Assembly (NCBI RefSeq): GCF_900176425.1
Contig: NZ_FWXS01000006.1
Coordinates: 124,001 to 188,000 of the forward strand
Direction: 5' to 3'
Source: Moheibacter sediminis
Lineage (GTDB): Bacteria > Bacteroidota > Bacteroidia > Flavobacteriales > Weeksellaceae
DNA length: 64,000 nt
In this document: positions 1-8,070 of the stretch, in pieces
How positions within the stretch are numbered: the first letter of the stretch is position 1
Layout of the letters: each line of letters starts with the position of its first letter
The notes under the pieces: model-generated
The model's database searches: none
Seen by the model: only the letters and a program-made list of their open reading frames with translations
Told to the model about the DNA's origin: nothing
Position numbers and translations under genes: made by a program

Positions 1-1166
1 ATGTAAACGATCAGGAATGTGGTGACGATACCTACTATGTGGGGGGAGATTTTCAGGACATCGGCTACGACGGCAGGACGACGCCACTGACTGCATTTGC
101 AGAAGTAATTCCCGGACAAACTTACCACATCCGTTTATTAGTCTCAGATTCTGGAGATGAACGCTATGATTCAGCTGTTTTTCTAGAAGCAGGTTCATTT
201 AATTTAGGATTAAATATAGTTGATGAACAAGGCATTGATGTCGGAGAAAACAAGTACATCTGCGGTGTAGATTCATATACTTTGTATATAGATTCGGACA
301 ATCCCAGTCTGCAGTTACAGTGGTACAAAGATGGAAACTCAATTCCCGGCGCAAATTCAAACCTGCTCACTGTCAGCGAATCAGGATTTTATTCTATAAA
401 TGCAATCAGCGAAACCTGCTCTCAAGAGGATGGCGTTACCGTTTTATTTGATGCTTTTGAAATAAATGCAGGCGAAGATTTCAGTCTTTGCAGCGGCGAA
501 GCATGGATCAATTTAGAATATGACATATTGGGAGAAATGACTTTCCAGTGGCAATTAAATGGAGAAATCATTACCGAAGCAACCTCAGATTCACTTCTTA
601 TTTCACAGCACGGTACTTATGTTGTGACTGCATACTCTTCATTGGGATGTATCGGAACAGATTCCGTTATGGTTTCCGAAGGAAACGGATTTGTTATTTC
701 AAACATTGAGGTAGGCGTAGATTATATCATGATTCGGGCATCGGGTGGCGAAGAGCCTTATCAATATTCCATAGACGGTAGCACTTGGCAGTCAGATAAC
801 TATTTTTATGATTTGCCATCAGGCGATTATACGGCTTATGCCCGTTCAGCAGATGGTTGCATCGCATCCAAATCATTTTCGGTATTCAATATTCCTACTT
901 TATTTACCCCAAATGGTGACGGCATCAACGATACTTGGCGTATCAAAGGAGTCGAAAATTATCCCAATTCCCAAATATCAATTTTTGACCGTCACGGCAG
1001 AAATGTCTATGAAAGTCATTTGAATTCAAATGAAATCTGGAATGGATTCTTCAAAAACGGAAAAAAAGCTCCCACACAAGATTATTGGTATATCCTCAAA
1101 ATAGCAAACGATAGGACTTATTCAGGTACCATTACTGTGAAATCGCGTTCTGAAAAAGGAATGTAA
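1..1166 (+). CDS. T9SS type B sorting domain surface protein, 5'-truncated by the window edge
   Basis: The frame is open from base 3 to the stop at 1164-1166, so the N-terminus lies outside the window; GTG at 39 is only an internal codon. The first ~70 visible residues (a YHIRLLVSDSGDERYDSAVF stretch ending in FLEAGSF) match the end of a choice-of-anchor L domain. Ig/PKD-like segments with paired cysteines follow, then a SprB-like segment (ASGGEEPYQYSIDG). The last ~85 residues, starting at TLFTPNGDGINDTW, are the gliding-motility-associated C-terminal (CHU_C) domain, which sends proteins through T9SS to the cell surface or medium. Inferred role: a large secreted or surface adhesin-like protein. 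Ligand unknown. Confidence 0.85.
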   Translation, partial: VNDQECGDDTYYVGGDFQDIGYDGRTTPLTAFAEVIPGQTYHIRLLVSDSGDERYDSAVFLEAGSFNLGLNIVDEQGIDVGENKYICGVDSYTLYIDSDNPSLQLQWYKDGNSIPGANSNLLTVSESGFYSINAISETCSQEDGVTVLFDAFEINAGEDFSLCSGEAWINLEYDILGEMTFQWQLNGEIITEATSDSLLISQHGTYVVTAYSSLGCIGTDSVMVSEGNGFVISNIEVGVDYIMIRASGGEEPYQYSIDGSTWQSDNYFYDLPSGDYTAYARSADGCIASKSFSVFNIPTLFTPNGDGINDTWRIKGVENYPNSQISIFDRHGRNVYESHLNSNEIWNGFFKNGKKAPTQDYWYILKIANDRTYSGTITVKSRSEKGM

Positions 1167-1213
1167 ATTTAATTAACCTCAATACTTATACTTGCACTTT
1201 GCTGAATTAATTT

Positions 1214-1314
1214 GGTATCTCATCGCGCTGCTGCGGGGTACGCTTCACTTCCGTCCCGAGGTTCCTCTCTGGACCGGCTCGTTCCTCGCCGCCCTCCACA
1301 TCACGGACGCGGGA
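1214..1314. repeat. GC-rich dispersed REP-like element, copy A
   Basis: A GC-rich block stands out in an AT-rich intergenic region. It shares long stretches with 40695-40791: the core GGGGTACGCTTC-A/G-CTTCCGTC and, further on, ACCGGCTC followed by TCGCCGCCCT. The copies are clearly related but diverged. It has no convincing coding content and lies between a T9SS gene and recF. Confidence 0.6.
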
Positions 1315-1413
1315 GAAATCCTAAAACTGCTGAAACTTCAAGTCTTCTTTATGATGTGGTAAATATTAGTTTTATAATTCATAAAAAGAATCACAAACCC
1401 AACATATATTCCT

Positions 1414-1421
1414 TAATTTTG
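1414..1421 (+). promoter_or_regulatory. -7 promoter element of recF (TAATTTTG)
   Basis: A perfect match to the Bacteroidota -7 consensus TAnnTTTG, ending 4 nt before the recF ATG at 1426. No clear -33 TTG is seen. The predicted transcript would start at or very near the start codon. Confidence 0.4.
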
Positions 1422-1425
1422 CTTC

Positions 1426-2505
1426 ATGCACCTCGAATGGTTAAAGCTCCGCAATTTTAAAAATTTCACAGAATCCGATTGGGAATTTTCTCCCAAAATC
1501 AATGCTTTTGTGGGAAGTAATGGCGTTGGTAAAACCAATGTTTTAGATGCTATTCATTACATGGCACTCACAAAAAGCTATCTCAATTATTCAGATGCTC
1601 AGAACATCAATTTCGATTCAGATTTCTTTTCGCTCGAAGGAAATTTCCAGAAAAATGAAAACGAAGATGTCATTTTTTGTGCAGTCCAAAATGCAAAAAG
1701 TAAGGTTCTGAAAAAAAACTCCAAGACTTACGACCGCATTTCGGAACACATTGGCCAGTATCCGCTGGTCATGATTTCTCCTTACGACAGCGATTTGATC
1801 AAAGATGGAAGCGATACCAGAAGACGTTTTATAGACAATATTATTTCGCAGTCCAATAAAGAATACCTCAATAATCTCATGCGTTACAACCGCGTAGTCG
1901 TTCAGCGAAATTCTCTCTTGAAATATTTTGTGCAAAACAATACTTTCGATGTGGTTTCACTTGAAATTTATGACGACGGACTCATTTCACTCGGAAATGA
2001 AATTTACAAGGAAAGAAACAAATTCATTGAAGAATTTCTCCCTATTTTTCAGGAATATTACCAATTCATTTCACAAGGAAACGAAAAAGTAAATATCGTT
2101 TACCAATCTCAGTTAAGTGAAAATTCATTCCAAAACTTACTTAAAGAAAATTTATCCAAAGACCGTTTGGCACAATATTCAACACAGGGAATCCACAAAG
2201 ACGATTTGAGTTTTGAAATTATTAATTATCCCATAAAAAAATTCGGTTCGCAAGGACAGCAAAAATCCTACCTGATTGCGCTCAAACTCGCTCAATTGGA
2301 ATTAATGAAAAAAACTTTGGGCATTACGCCATTGCTTTTGCTCGATGATATTTTTGATAAATTGGATGAAACACGCGTGGAGCAATTAATCAAATTGGTC
2401 AATGAAGAACGTTTCGGACAGATTTTTATTACCGATACACACCCGGAACGTACCGGAAATGTGGTGAAAAGAATTAATTCCGAAAGTAAAATTTTCCGAT
2501 TATGA
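1426..2505 (+). CDS. recF: DNA replication and repair protein RecF
   Basis: 359 residues, the usual RecF length. RecF is an SMC-like ATPase that binds gapped DNA and, with RecO and RecR, loads RecA at single-strand gaps. Visible motifs: Walker A GSNGVGKT at residues 30-37, an ABC-type signature FGSQGQQKS near 271-279, and Walker B LLLLDD ending at D307-D308, followed by a D-loop-like FDKLD. The N-terminal LKLRNFKNF is typical of the family. The stop overlaps the start of the next gene (ATGA), which indicates translational coupling in an operon of replication and repair genes. Confidence 0.97.
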   Translation: MHLEWLKLRNFKNFTESDWEFSPKINAFVGSNGVGKTNVLDAIHYMALTKSYLNYSDAQNINFDSDFFSLEGNFQKNENEDVIFCAVQNAKSKVLKKNSKTYDRISEHIGQYPLVMISPYDSDLIKDGSDTRRRFIDNIISQSNKEYLNNLMRYNRVVVQRNSLLKYFVQNNTFDVVSLEIYDDGLISLGNEIYKERNKFIEEFLPIFQEYYQFISQGNEKVNIVYQSQLSENSFQNLLKENLSKDRLAQYSTQGIHKDDLSFEIINYPIKKFGSQGQQKSYLIALKLAQLELMKKTLGITPLLLLDDIFDKLDETRVEQLIKLVNEERFGQIFITDTHPERTGNVVKRINSESKIFRL

Positions 2506-2798
2506 TGAAAAGGAAAGATAATCAGCTATCACTAGGCGATGCCATCAAACACATGATTTCCGATTTAGGAATGGAAGACAAAATCCTTTCAGTTCAAATT
2601 GAAGAAATTTTTGTGGAAATGATGGGTGCTTACATCATGAAATACGTGGAAAGCATTTCTGTTCAGAAACAAGTTCTTTTCATCAGAATCAATTCGCCTG
2701 AGCTCCGAAACGAATTGCAATACGGTAAAAGTAAAATCATCGCACACATCAATGAAGAGATCGGAAAAGAATATTTAAAAGACGTAAAGTTTAACTGA
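2502..2798 (+). CDS. DUF721 / DciA-like protein
   Basis: 98 residues. Length, position right after recF and the pattern (IFVEMMGAYIMKYVESISV, then LFIRINSPELRNEL) match the DUF721 family, which includes DciA, the replicative helicase operator of bacteria lacking DnaC. Only the KH-like globular part is present; there is no long disordered tail. It overlaps recF by 4 nt and its stop overlaps the next start by 1 nt (TGATG), so the three genes are probably co-translated. A helicase-loading role here is inferred from the family. Confidence 0.8.
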   Translation: MMKRKDNQLSLGDAIKHMISDLGMEDKILSVQIEEIFVEMMGAYIMKYVESISVQKQVLFIRINSPELRNELQYGKSKIIAHINEEIGKEYLKDVKFN

Positions 2799-3772
2799 TG
2801 CCTTGGATTGAAAATTCTAAATACAAAGCTTTTGGATTCCTCTCTCGAAATCCGCATTTTTCGACCATCTATATGGCGAAATTGAAACAGTTTCGTTCCC
2901 CGGATTACCAAAGAATTAAGTTAGAATTGAGCGACGGAGATTTCTTAAATTTAGATTTTCAGAAAAAAAATGACAAAAAAGCAATCATTTTATGCCACGG
3001 TTTGGAAGGTGATTCGCGCAGAACTTATATGAATACATGCGCGGAATATTTTTTGTCAAAAGATTATTCGGTTTTTGCATGGAATTACCGCACTTGCGGC
3101 GGAGAGATGAATCGTCTGGTGAGGATGTATCACCACGGAACAGTTGATGATTTGGATGAGGTGGTAAAACATGTAATTGCAGAAGGTTTTGAGGAAATTT
3201 ATCTGATGGGATTTTCAATGGGTGGTGCATTGACTTTAAATTATTTAGGTCAAATTAAAACAGATGAAAAAATCAAAGCTGCCGTTGCAATTTCAGCACC
3301 GCTTAGTTTGAAATCGAGTTCTGATCAGCTCAAAAATGGATTTAACAGGGTTTATTTAAAAAATTTTACCTACAAAATTTCAAGAAAATTAAAAACAAAA
3401 GCCAAACAATTTCCTGATTTGATTGACCATTCCAAAATCAAATTAATCAAAACTTTTGATGAAGTTGACGGACTTTTTACCGCGCCATTGCACGGTTACA
3501 AAGACAAAGAGGAATATTACCGAAAGGCATCACCGATCTATGTTTTGGACAAAATAAAAATTCCGACTTTGATAATCAATGCTTGGGATGATCCTTTTTT
3601 GGGAAAAGAATGCTATCCGGTTGACTTTGCTAAAAACAGCAAAAATATTTTCTTGGAAACACCGCAGAAAGGTGGGCATTGCGCATTTCCATTAATTAAA
3701 ACAAAATACTCCTGGGCAGAAATGAGGGCTTACGAATTCTTCAATCCGGAAATAACTTCCAAAGGATTTTGA
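2798..3772 (+). CDS. alpha/beta hydrolase, YheT family
   Basis: 324 residues, alpha/beta-hydrolase fold. The oxyanion region HGLEGDSRRTY and the nucleophile elbow GFSMGG (S140) are clear. The rest of the triad is probably D264 or D265 in NAWDDPF and H294 in GGHCAF. Overall length and the NYRTCGGEMNR stretch are those of the YheT/ABHD1-3 group, predicted esterases of uncertain substrate. The start overlaps the DUF721 stop. The 3' end overlaps the 3' end of rpe on the other strand by 43 nt. Confidence 0.88.
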   Translation: MPWIENSKYKAFGFLSRNPHFSTIYMAKLKQFRSPDYQRIKLELSDGDFLNLDFQKKNDKKAIILCHGLEGDSRRTYMNTCAEYFLSKDYSVFAWNYRTCGGEMNRLVRMYHHGTVDDLDEVVKHVIAEGFEEIYLMGFSMGGALTLNYLGQIKTDEKIKAAVAISAPLSLKSSSDQLKNGFNRVYLKNFTYKISRKLKTKAKQFPDLIDHSKIKLIKTFDEVDGLFTAPLHGYKDKEEYYRKASPIYVLDKIKIPTLIINAWDDPFLGKECYPVDFAKNSKNIFLETPQKGGHCAFPLIKTKYSWAEMRAYEFFNPEITSKGF

Positions 3773-4377
3773 GCTGCAAAAACTGCATTTCCAGCAACCA
3801 AAACATCAGCCCCTAACTGAACCAGTTGAGCCGCATTTCCTGGAGAAACGCCACCATCAATTTCGATCAAAGTATCTGCATTTTTTTGTTCAATAAGTAA
3901 ACTCGCCTGCGTCAATTTTTCATAAGTATGCTGTATGAATTTCTGTCCGCCAAATCCGGGATTTACACTCATGATCAAAAGTAAATCAATATCACGGATG
4001 ACATCTTCCAAAACATGAACGGGTGTGTGTGGGTTGAGCGCCACTCCAGCTTTCATTCCCTCATCTTTGATGGCTTGAATCGTTCTGTGCAAATGCGTGC
4101 AAGCTTCGTAATGAACTGTCAAAACATCTGCTCCAACTTCCTTAAAATCTTTGATGTACCGTTCAGGTTGCACAATCATCAAATGTACATCCAAAATTTT
4201 ATCGGTCAAATCATCAATCGCTTTGATGACAGGCATTCCGTAAGAAATATTCGGAACGAAAACGCCATCCATCACATCGAGATGAAACCATTCGGCTTCA
4301 CTTTTATTGATCATTTCCACATCACGTGCAAGGTTTCCAAAGTCGGCGGCTAAAATAGAAGGAGCTACAATCGGCAT
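3730..4377 (-). CDS. rpe: ribulose-phosphate 3-epimerase
   Basis: 215 residues if translation starts at the ATG at 4375-4377 (MPIVAPSILAADFG). The frame stays open upstream to 4530, but that extension has no family similarity and contains the TATCTTTG promoter motif at 4395-4402, so the internal start is chosen. The enzyme interconverts ribulose-5-phosphate and xylulose-5-phosphate in the pentose phosphate pathway. TIM-barrel motifs are visible: APSILAADF, HLDVMDGVFVPNISYG, DVHLMI, SVNPGFGGQKFI and the metal/substrate motif EIDGGV. It converges on the hydrolase gene with a 43-nt antisense overlap. Confidence 0.96.
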   Translation of the reverse strand: MPIVAPSILAADFGNLARDVEMINKSEAEWFHLDVMDGVFVPNISYGMPVIKAIDDLTDKILDVHLMIVQPERYIKDFKEVGADVLTVHYEACTHLHRTIQAIKDEGMKAGVALNPHTPVHVLEDVIRDIDLLLIMSVNPGFGGQKFIQHTYEKLTQASLLIEQKNADTLIEIDGGVSPGNAAQLVQLGADVLVAGNAVFAAQNPLEVISGLKNS

Positions 4378-4394
4378 AATTTTGTTTGTTTGAG

Positions 4395-4402
4395 CAAAGA
4401 TA
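4395..4402 (-). promoter_or_regulatory. -7 promoter element of rpe (TATCTTTG)
   Basis: On the minus strand this is a perfect TAnnTTTG motif 17 nt upstream of the rpe ATG at 4377. It lies inside the possible N-terminal extension and argues for the shorter protein. Confidence 0.5.
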
Positions 4403-4540
4403 ATTAATTGACTGCAGGTAGCAAGTATCGGGAAGCAGTAACAGTATTTTTTGTCATTGGCTTCGCCGAAATAAAATTCATCGACTGGAAAGAGATAATC
4501 TTTGATTTCCGAGATGGAGAGGAATCTCAAGCGAAGAATC

Positions 4541-4882
4541 TTATTTTTTGCTTTCGAGCTCTGAAATACGTCTGGTAAGTTCTTCTATACGTTTTTCGTA
4601 TTGCTCGATCAGTTTCTCGGAAATCATATTCACCACTCCTTCATTATAAGCAATACTTTGATTATCGGCGTGATTAATAATTACTCTGTCTTCTGTCAGA
4701 AAATCATAAATGTCCTTGTCAAAATTTTTAGCAATAGTATCCATCAGGTAAATATCAGGCTTGCTTTTTCCGCTTTCTATGTTTGAGATGGTAGCCTGCG
4801 TGACACCCAAGAGGTGTGCAAGCTCTTCCTGGGAGATTTTACGCTCTTCTCTTAACTGTCTGATCTTGTACCCGATTTCCAT
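4541..4882 (-). CDS. XRE-family helix-turn-helix regulator with C-terminal coiled coil
   Basis: 113 residues. Residues ~5-60 are a classical HTH_3 domain (IRQLREERKISQEELAHLLG, then VTQATISNIESGKSKP). A linker follows, and the last ~30 residues (EQYEKRIEELTRRISELESKK) form a heptad-type coiled coil, likely for dimerisation. The layout is common in Flavobacteriia; the target genes are unknown. It is divergent from the lipoprotein gene starting at 4999, so the 116-nt region between them could be its operator region, although no clear palindrome was seen. Confidence 0.88.
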   Translation of the reverse strand: MEIGYKIRQLREERKISQEELAHLLGVTQATISNIESGKSKPDIYLMDTIAKNFDKDIYDFLTEDRVIINHADNQSIAYNEGVVNMISEKLIEQYEKRIEELTRRISELESKK

Positions 4883-4998
4883 AGCTATAAAAAATTTGGT
4901 TAAAGTTATTAAATATTTAATTGGATGGGAAAATGCAGTTTACAAAATTTGCCGTATTATAAAATTTAATTAATTTCACAAAACCTAATCAACAATTT

Positions 4999-6553
4999 AT
5001 GAAAAAATCAGCTTATTTTTTGACGCTGTGTCTTATGGTGCTTTTCACATTCTATTTCATGTAATAATGATGATTCTTTTTTACAGTTAAAGGAGAATCA
5101 AGATAACGGATGGAATCAAAGACAAATTAGCTTTAGTGAATTTCTCAATGCAGAAGGAACTAAGCAAAAAATAAAAAATATTCAAAAATATTTCCAAGGA
5201 CACCAATCTGATGTTTCTAATAAGAATACGGATAGCATTCATTGGGAAATTGATACTACAAGAGTTAATCAAATTATAACTCCAGAGCTTACTACTTACA
5301 CTTTTTGGGTTAACGAACACGATACTATTGAAGGGTTTCGCAATGTGCTTGTAAAAGTAAGGGGGGATAATGTACAAACTTATCTGATTCATTATCCGGA
5401 TGGGATAGATTTTGAAAATCATACTACTAGAACTGCTATTGGAGAGGAAATAGAGCCTGAAGCATGGGGTAAAAGTATGACCTGTTATGAGGTGATAATA
5501 TTCACGGTTTCATGTGATGATACAGAATGTGAATATGGTTGGGGATTGATTGAAGTACCATGTGGAGGTGGCGGAGGTTCATCAGGAGGCGGTGGGTCAG
5601 GAAATGGAACCGGTGGAGGGGGTACTGGTGGAGGGACCGGAGGTGGTGGAATACCAACGGGCCCTATCGGGTTTCCACCTGCAGATGGCGGCGGCGGTGG
5701 AGGCGGTGCTTCCTATAATACATTTCTTAATCTGTTATCACCACAGCAACTTCAATGGTTAAATCAACCCCAAAATGCGTTACTTCGTTCGCAATTATAT
5801 ACCCACTTAGTTAATAATAATTATTCGGATCAATCCATTAATTTTGCAATTGATTTTGTTATATTTTGTGAAGAAGAGGGAGACCCATTACAGAAATTAA
5901 AACAGGCCATTGCTGGTGGTATTACAACGACAGCTGAATATACTCATAAAATTTTTAAGAAATTTTCGACATTGGTTAGTCAATACCCAAGCTCTAGGAC
6001 ATTTGTTAATACTTTTTTGCAGGGATTAAGCAATGGTGTATCTTATCTTGTTAATAAAAATCCTGATACTTGTAGTTTTGCGGATTTATTTAATATGTGG
6101 TTATTTGAATTAGGCCCTCATCCAATAAATATTAACGGGCTAAAAGTTACTACAAATCAATTAAAGAATCAAGAAGGAGTAAATCAGGCAAGAGCAGAAG
6201 CAATCTTGAGGATACAAACAGGTACATTTTTAAGTAATCCCATAGTTAATCATGAGTGGAGTTATGGTCAAGGTGAGTTTTATGATGGAATGCAAAACGG
6301 GAATTTTGTAACAGCATTTTTAGGTAGTTATAGTACAAAAATTACCACAACTCAAATTTCAAATGGGTATCAACTTTATTTTGAAGTTTCTAACACTTCA
6401 GGCTGGGAATCTGCAACAAGATTCAGAATTGATAATGATGGAATTAATGGCCATGATGGAATTTTCCCTAATACCTACAGGCATATAACTACTGATATAA
6501 GATTAGGCGGGAATTTTACTCAGAATTGGTCTTGGACAGAAATTATAAATTAA
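4999..6553 (+). CDS. Frame-disrupted glycine-linker lipoprotein, candidate polymorphic-toxin-type protein
   Basis: ATG at 4999 opens a signal peptide (MKKSAYFLTLCLMVL) that hits a stop at 5062. The next frame is open from 5024 to 6553, has no ATG near its start, and reads SISCNNDDS, a lipoprotein-like start. Removing one T from CTTTTC at 5041-5046 joins them into ~517 residues. The order is then signal peptide, an N-terminal domain (~residues 25-185) with a YTFWVNEHDTIEGFRNVLVK segment of the type found in flavobacterial toxin-like lipoproteins, a glycine-rich linker (~190-235), and a C-terminal part ending SNTSGWESATR and GGNFTQNWSWTE. Family memory suggests a variable C-terminal effector; the activity is unknown. 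Either a real frameshift (pseudogene) or a sequence error. Confidence 0.6.
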
Positions 6554-6555
6554 TT

Positions 6556-7056
6556 ATGAGAATAAAATTCATTTTATTAGGATTCATTTCATTGCTACTA
6601 TCATGTCATGGAGCTTTTGCAGAGGGCGATATTCAGAGAAAGAATATTAATTTTACAGAAGAAAATCTTGTGGGAATATGGAAACTCGATAAATTTTCTT
6701 ACAAATATCTTTCAGGTAAAGATAGTTTTGATAGTATTTACATCACTTTTAAAAGTGATAGTACTTTTGAAATGAATAATTCAAAACATTTATTTGATTC
6801 TGATGCTAATAAGTTTTTTTTAACTAATAATACACCTGATACAGTTGCTATATTAGATAATGTTTTAACGAATGGTTATTGGAAAATCCACCGCCTCCAA
6901 ATGCCTGATTACAATATTACAAGTTTAGACCTTATCTATGATGATAAATCTGTTCAATCAGGTTTGAGTATTTATAAAAAAGACACTGTATATCAGATTT
7001 GGCATTTTTTCGGAGATCCTGATTCTGGAGAGAGATTGAGATTTTTGAAAGAATAA
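6556..7056 (+). CDS. small lipoprotein, lipocalin-like; possible partner of the upstream gene
   Basis: 166 residues from the ATG at 6556, 2 nt after the upstream stop; an in-frame codon at 6526 would overlap the upstream gene and is not needed. The N-terminus MRIKFILLGFISLLLSC has a good lipobox (LLSC), though AFA at residues 20-22 could also serve signal peptidase I. The mature part (LVGIWKLDKFSY, YITFKSDSTFEM, GYWKIHRLQM) has the beta-strand pattern of lipocalin-like proteins. Tight coupling to a toxin-like gene makes an immunity role possible, but this rests on position only. A terminator follows. Confidence 0.6.
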   Translation: MRIKFILLGFISLLLSCHGAFAEGDIQRKNINFTEENLVGIWKLDKFSYKYLSGKDSFDSIYITFKSDSTFEMNNSKHLFDSDANKFFLTNNTPDTVAILDNVLTNGYWKIHRLQMPDYNITSLDLIYDDKSVQSGLSIYKKDTVYQIWHFFGDPDSGERLRFLKE

Positions 7057-7075
7057 AATAAAACAGATGCCCAAA

Positions 7076-7108
7076 AAATTCCGCCCGTTCTTAGAACGGG
7101 CGGAATTT
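7076..7108. terminator. strong bidirectional hairpin
   Basis: A perfect 14-bp stem, AAATTCCGCCCGTT with its complement, around a 5-nt loop, 19 nt after the stop at 7056. The AT-rich stem ends could act as U-tracts in both directions. It also lies 30 nt beyond the displaced rpoD tail at 7139-7204, where an rpoD terminator would be expected. Confidence 0.75.
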
Positions 7109-7138
7109 ATAAACTTTATACTTTGAAACTTTTACAGG

Positions 7139-7204
7139 ATTATTTCCCGATATAAGAGTTCAAAATCTTACTTCTTGAAGTATGTTTCAATCTGTGGATT
7201 GGTT
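7139..7204 (-). pseudogene. displaced remnant of the rpoD 3' end
   Basis: 66 nt match 8070-8135, the rpoD 3' end and stop, at 62 positions. In the rpoD frame it reads [19 protein letters not shown] and a stop, against [19 protein letters not shown] in rpoD. Similarity ends abruptly at 7204. The two copies are direct repeats enclosing the methyltransferase gene. Confidence 0.8.
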
Positions 7205-7227
7205 GACTTAGTAGAAATTATGAAAAT

Positions 7228-7878
7228 TTACCGTTTCGAGGCTACTACTGCAAATTGTTTGTAGAAAATATCACTTCCACCAAAGAAAAGAAGAAGCCTG
7301 AATAAATAAGGCTTGAGTGATTTTGTTTTAGATATTCCCTCAAAGTGGTCTATGTTGTATCCTGAATCGGAAAACAGTTTTTTTATGCTTTTATGAGTGT
7401 AGAATTTGAGGTGCGTGAAATCCATAATTCCCGAGTCTTCGTACTCCCAATGGCTTTTGAATACCAAACCGAACAAGTTTTCATGGTATCTCATGTTGGG
7501 TATGGAACAGATGATCTTTCCTTTATTGGTCAGCTTTCCTTTCAGATCCATTAAAACCGATTTAGGGTCGAGGAGATGTTCCAGTACATCATTGAAAATA
7601 ATCAGATCGAAATAATTATCCGGTAAATTGGGAATCAGTTCCTCACATTTTCCAACTTGTACATTGTCAATGATAGAGCGAGCTTCTTCGGCGTATTCTT
7701 CCATCAGCTCTATGCCCCAACTTTCTATATCTCGTTTCAGATTTTCTTTTATCAACTTTATGAAAACACCATTGCCGCAACCTATTTCTAGGACTTTCGA
7801 AATATCTTGCGGCACATATCGCAGCATGTCATACCGGGGATAAGTATAATATTCGCTCTTTTTCTCTGCGTAATCCAT
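7228..7878 (-). CDS. class I SAM-dependent methyltransferase
   Basis: 216 residues from the ATG at 7876-7878 (MDYAEKKSEYYTYPR). An open extension up to 7998 encodes a hydrophobic stretch unrelated to the family and runs into an inverted repeat, so it is rejected. The Rossmann motif VLEIGCGNGVFIK binds S-adenosylmethionine; FNDVLEHLLDP and GKIICSIPN are motifs of the Methyltransf_23/UbiG-like group. Relatives often modify sugars, lipids or small metabolites; the substrate cannot be told. The gene sits alone between two copies of the rpoD 3' end and is AT-rich, which suggests acquisition. Confidence 0.85.
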   Translation of the reverse strand: MDYAEKKSEYYTYPRYDMLRYVPQDISKVLEIGCGNGVFIKLIKENLKRDIESWGIELMEEYAEEARSIIDNVQVGKCEELIPNLPDNYFDLIIFNDVLEHLLDPKSVLMDLKGKLTNKGKIICSIPNMRYHENLFGLVFKSHWEYEDSGIMDFTHLKFYTHKSIKKLFSDSGYNIDHFEGISKTKSLKPYLFRLLLFFGGSDIFYKQFAVVASKR

Positions 7879-7939
7879 CGGGAATGATTTTAAGTAAATA
7901 TATTTGAAATAATTTATTGAATGATAAACATGTGTGATG

Positions 7940-8001
7940 TTTGTGAACATTTTTATCAGGAAAATAAAGAGACTTATTGCACGAATAAAAATGTTCACAA
8001 A
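7940..8001. repeat. 17-bp perfect inverted repeat with 28-nt spacer
   Basis: TTTGTGAACATTTTTAT at 7940-7956 is exactly complementary to 7985-8001. It lies between the methyltransferase start and the rpoD terminator. The spacer has no coding content. It could be an operator, a structured leader or the edge of a mobile segment. Confidence 0.6.
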
Positions 8002-8033
8002 ATAAAAACTCCCGCTAAAAATCAGCAGGAGTT
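8001..8033 (-). terminator. rpoD transcription terminator
   Basis: Read on the minus strand: an imperfect 10-bp stem (AACTCCTGCT pairing with AGCGGGAGTT) with a 7-nt loop, followed by a T-rich tract. It begins 37 nt after the rpoD stop. Confidence 0.65.
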
Positions 8034-8070
8034 ACTTTATACATTATATAAAAATACTTTATACAATCAA

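Noticed and set aside
1212-1460. 82-codon frame across the GC-rich element before recF
   Set aside because: It is an open frame created by GC-rich repeat sequence and runs into recF in another frame; arginine/proline-rich with no domain.
4378-4530. 51-codon N-terminal extension of rpe
   Set aside because: No similarity to epimerases, and it includes the rpe promoter motif at 4395-4402.
5550-5762. Alternative frame within the glycine-linker region
   Set aside because: Simple GGN-rich sequence stays open in several frames; the glycine frame is continuous with the conserved-looking parts.
7879-7998. 40-codon N-terminal extension of the methyltransferase
   Set aside because: It encodes a hydrophobic stretch unlike the family and is built partly on the inverted-repeat arm at 7940-7956.
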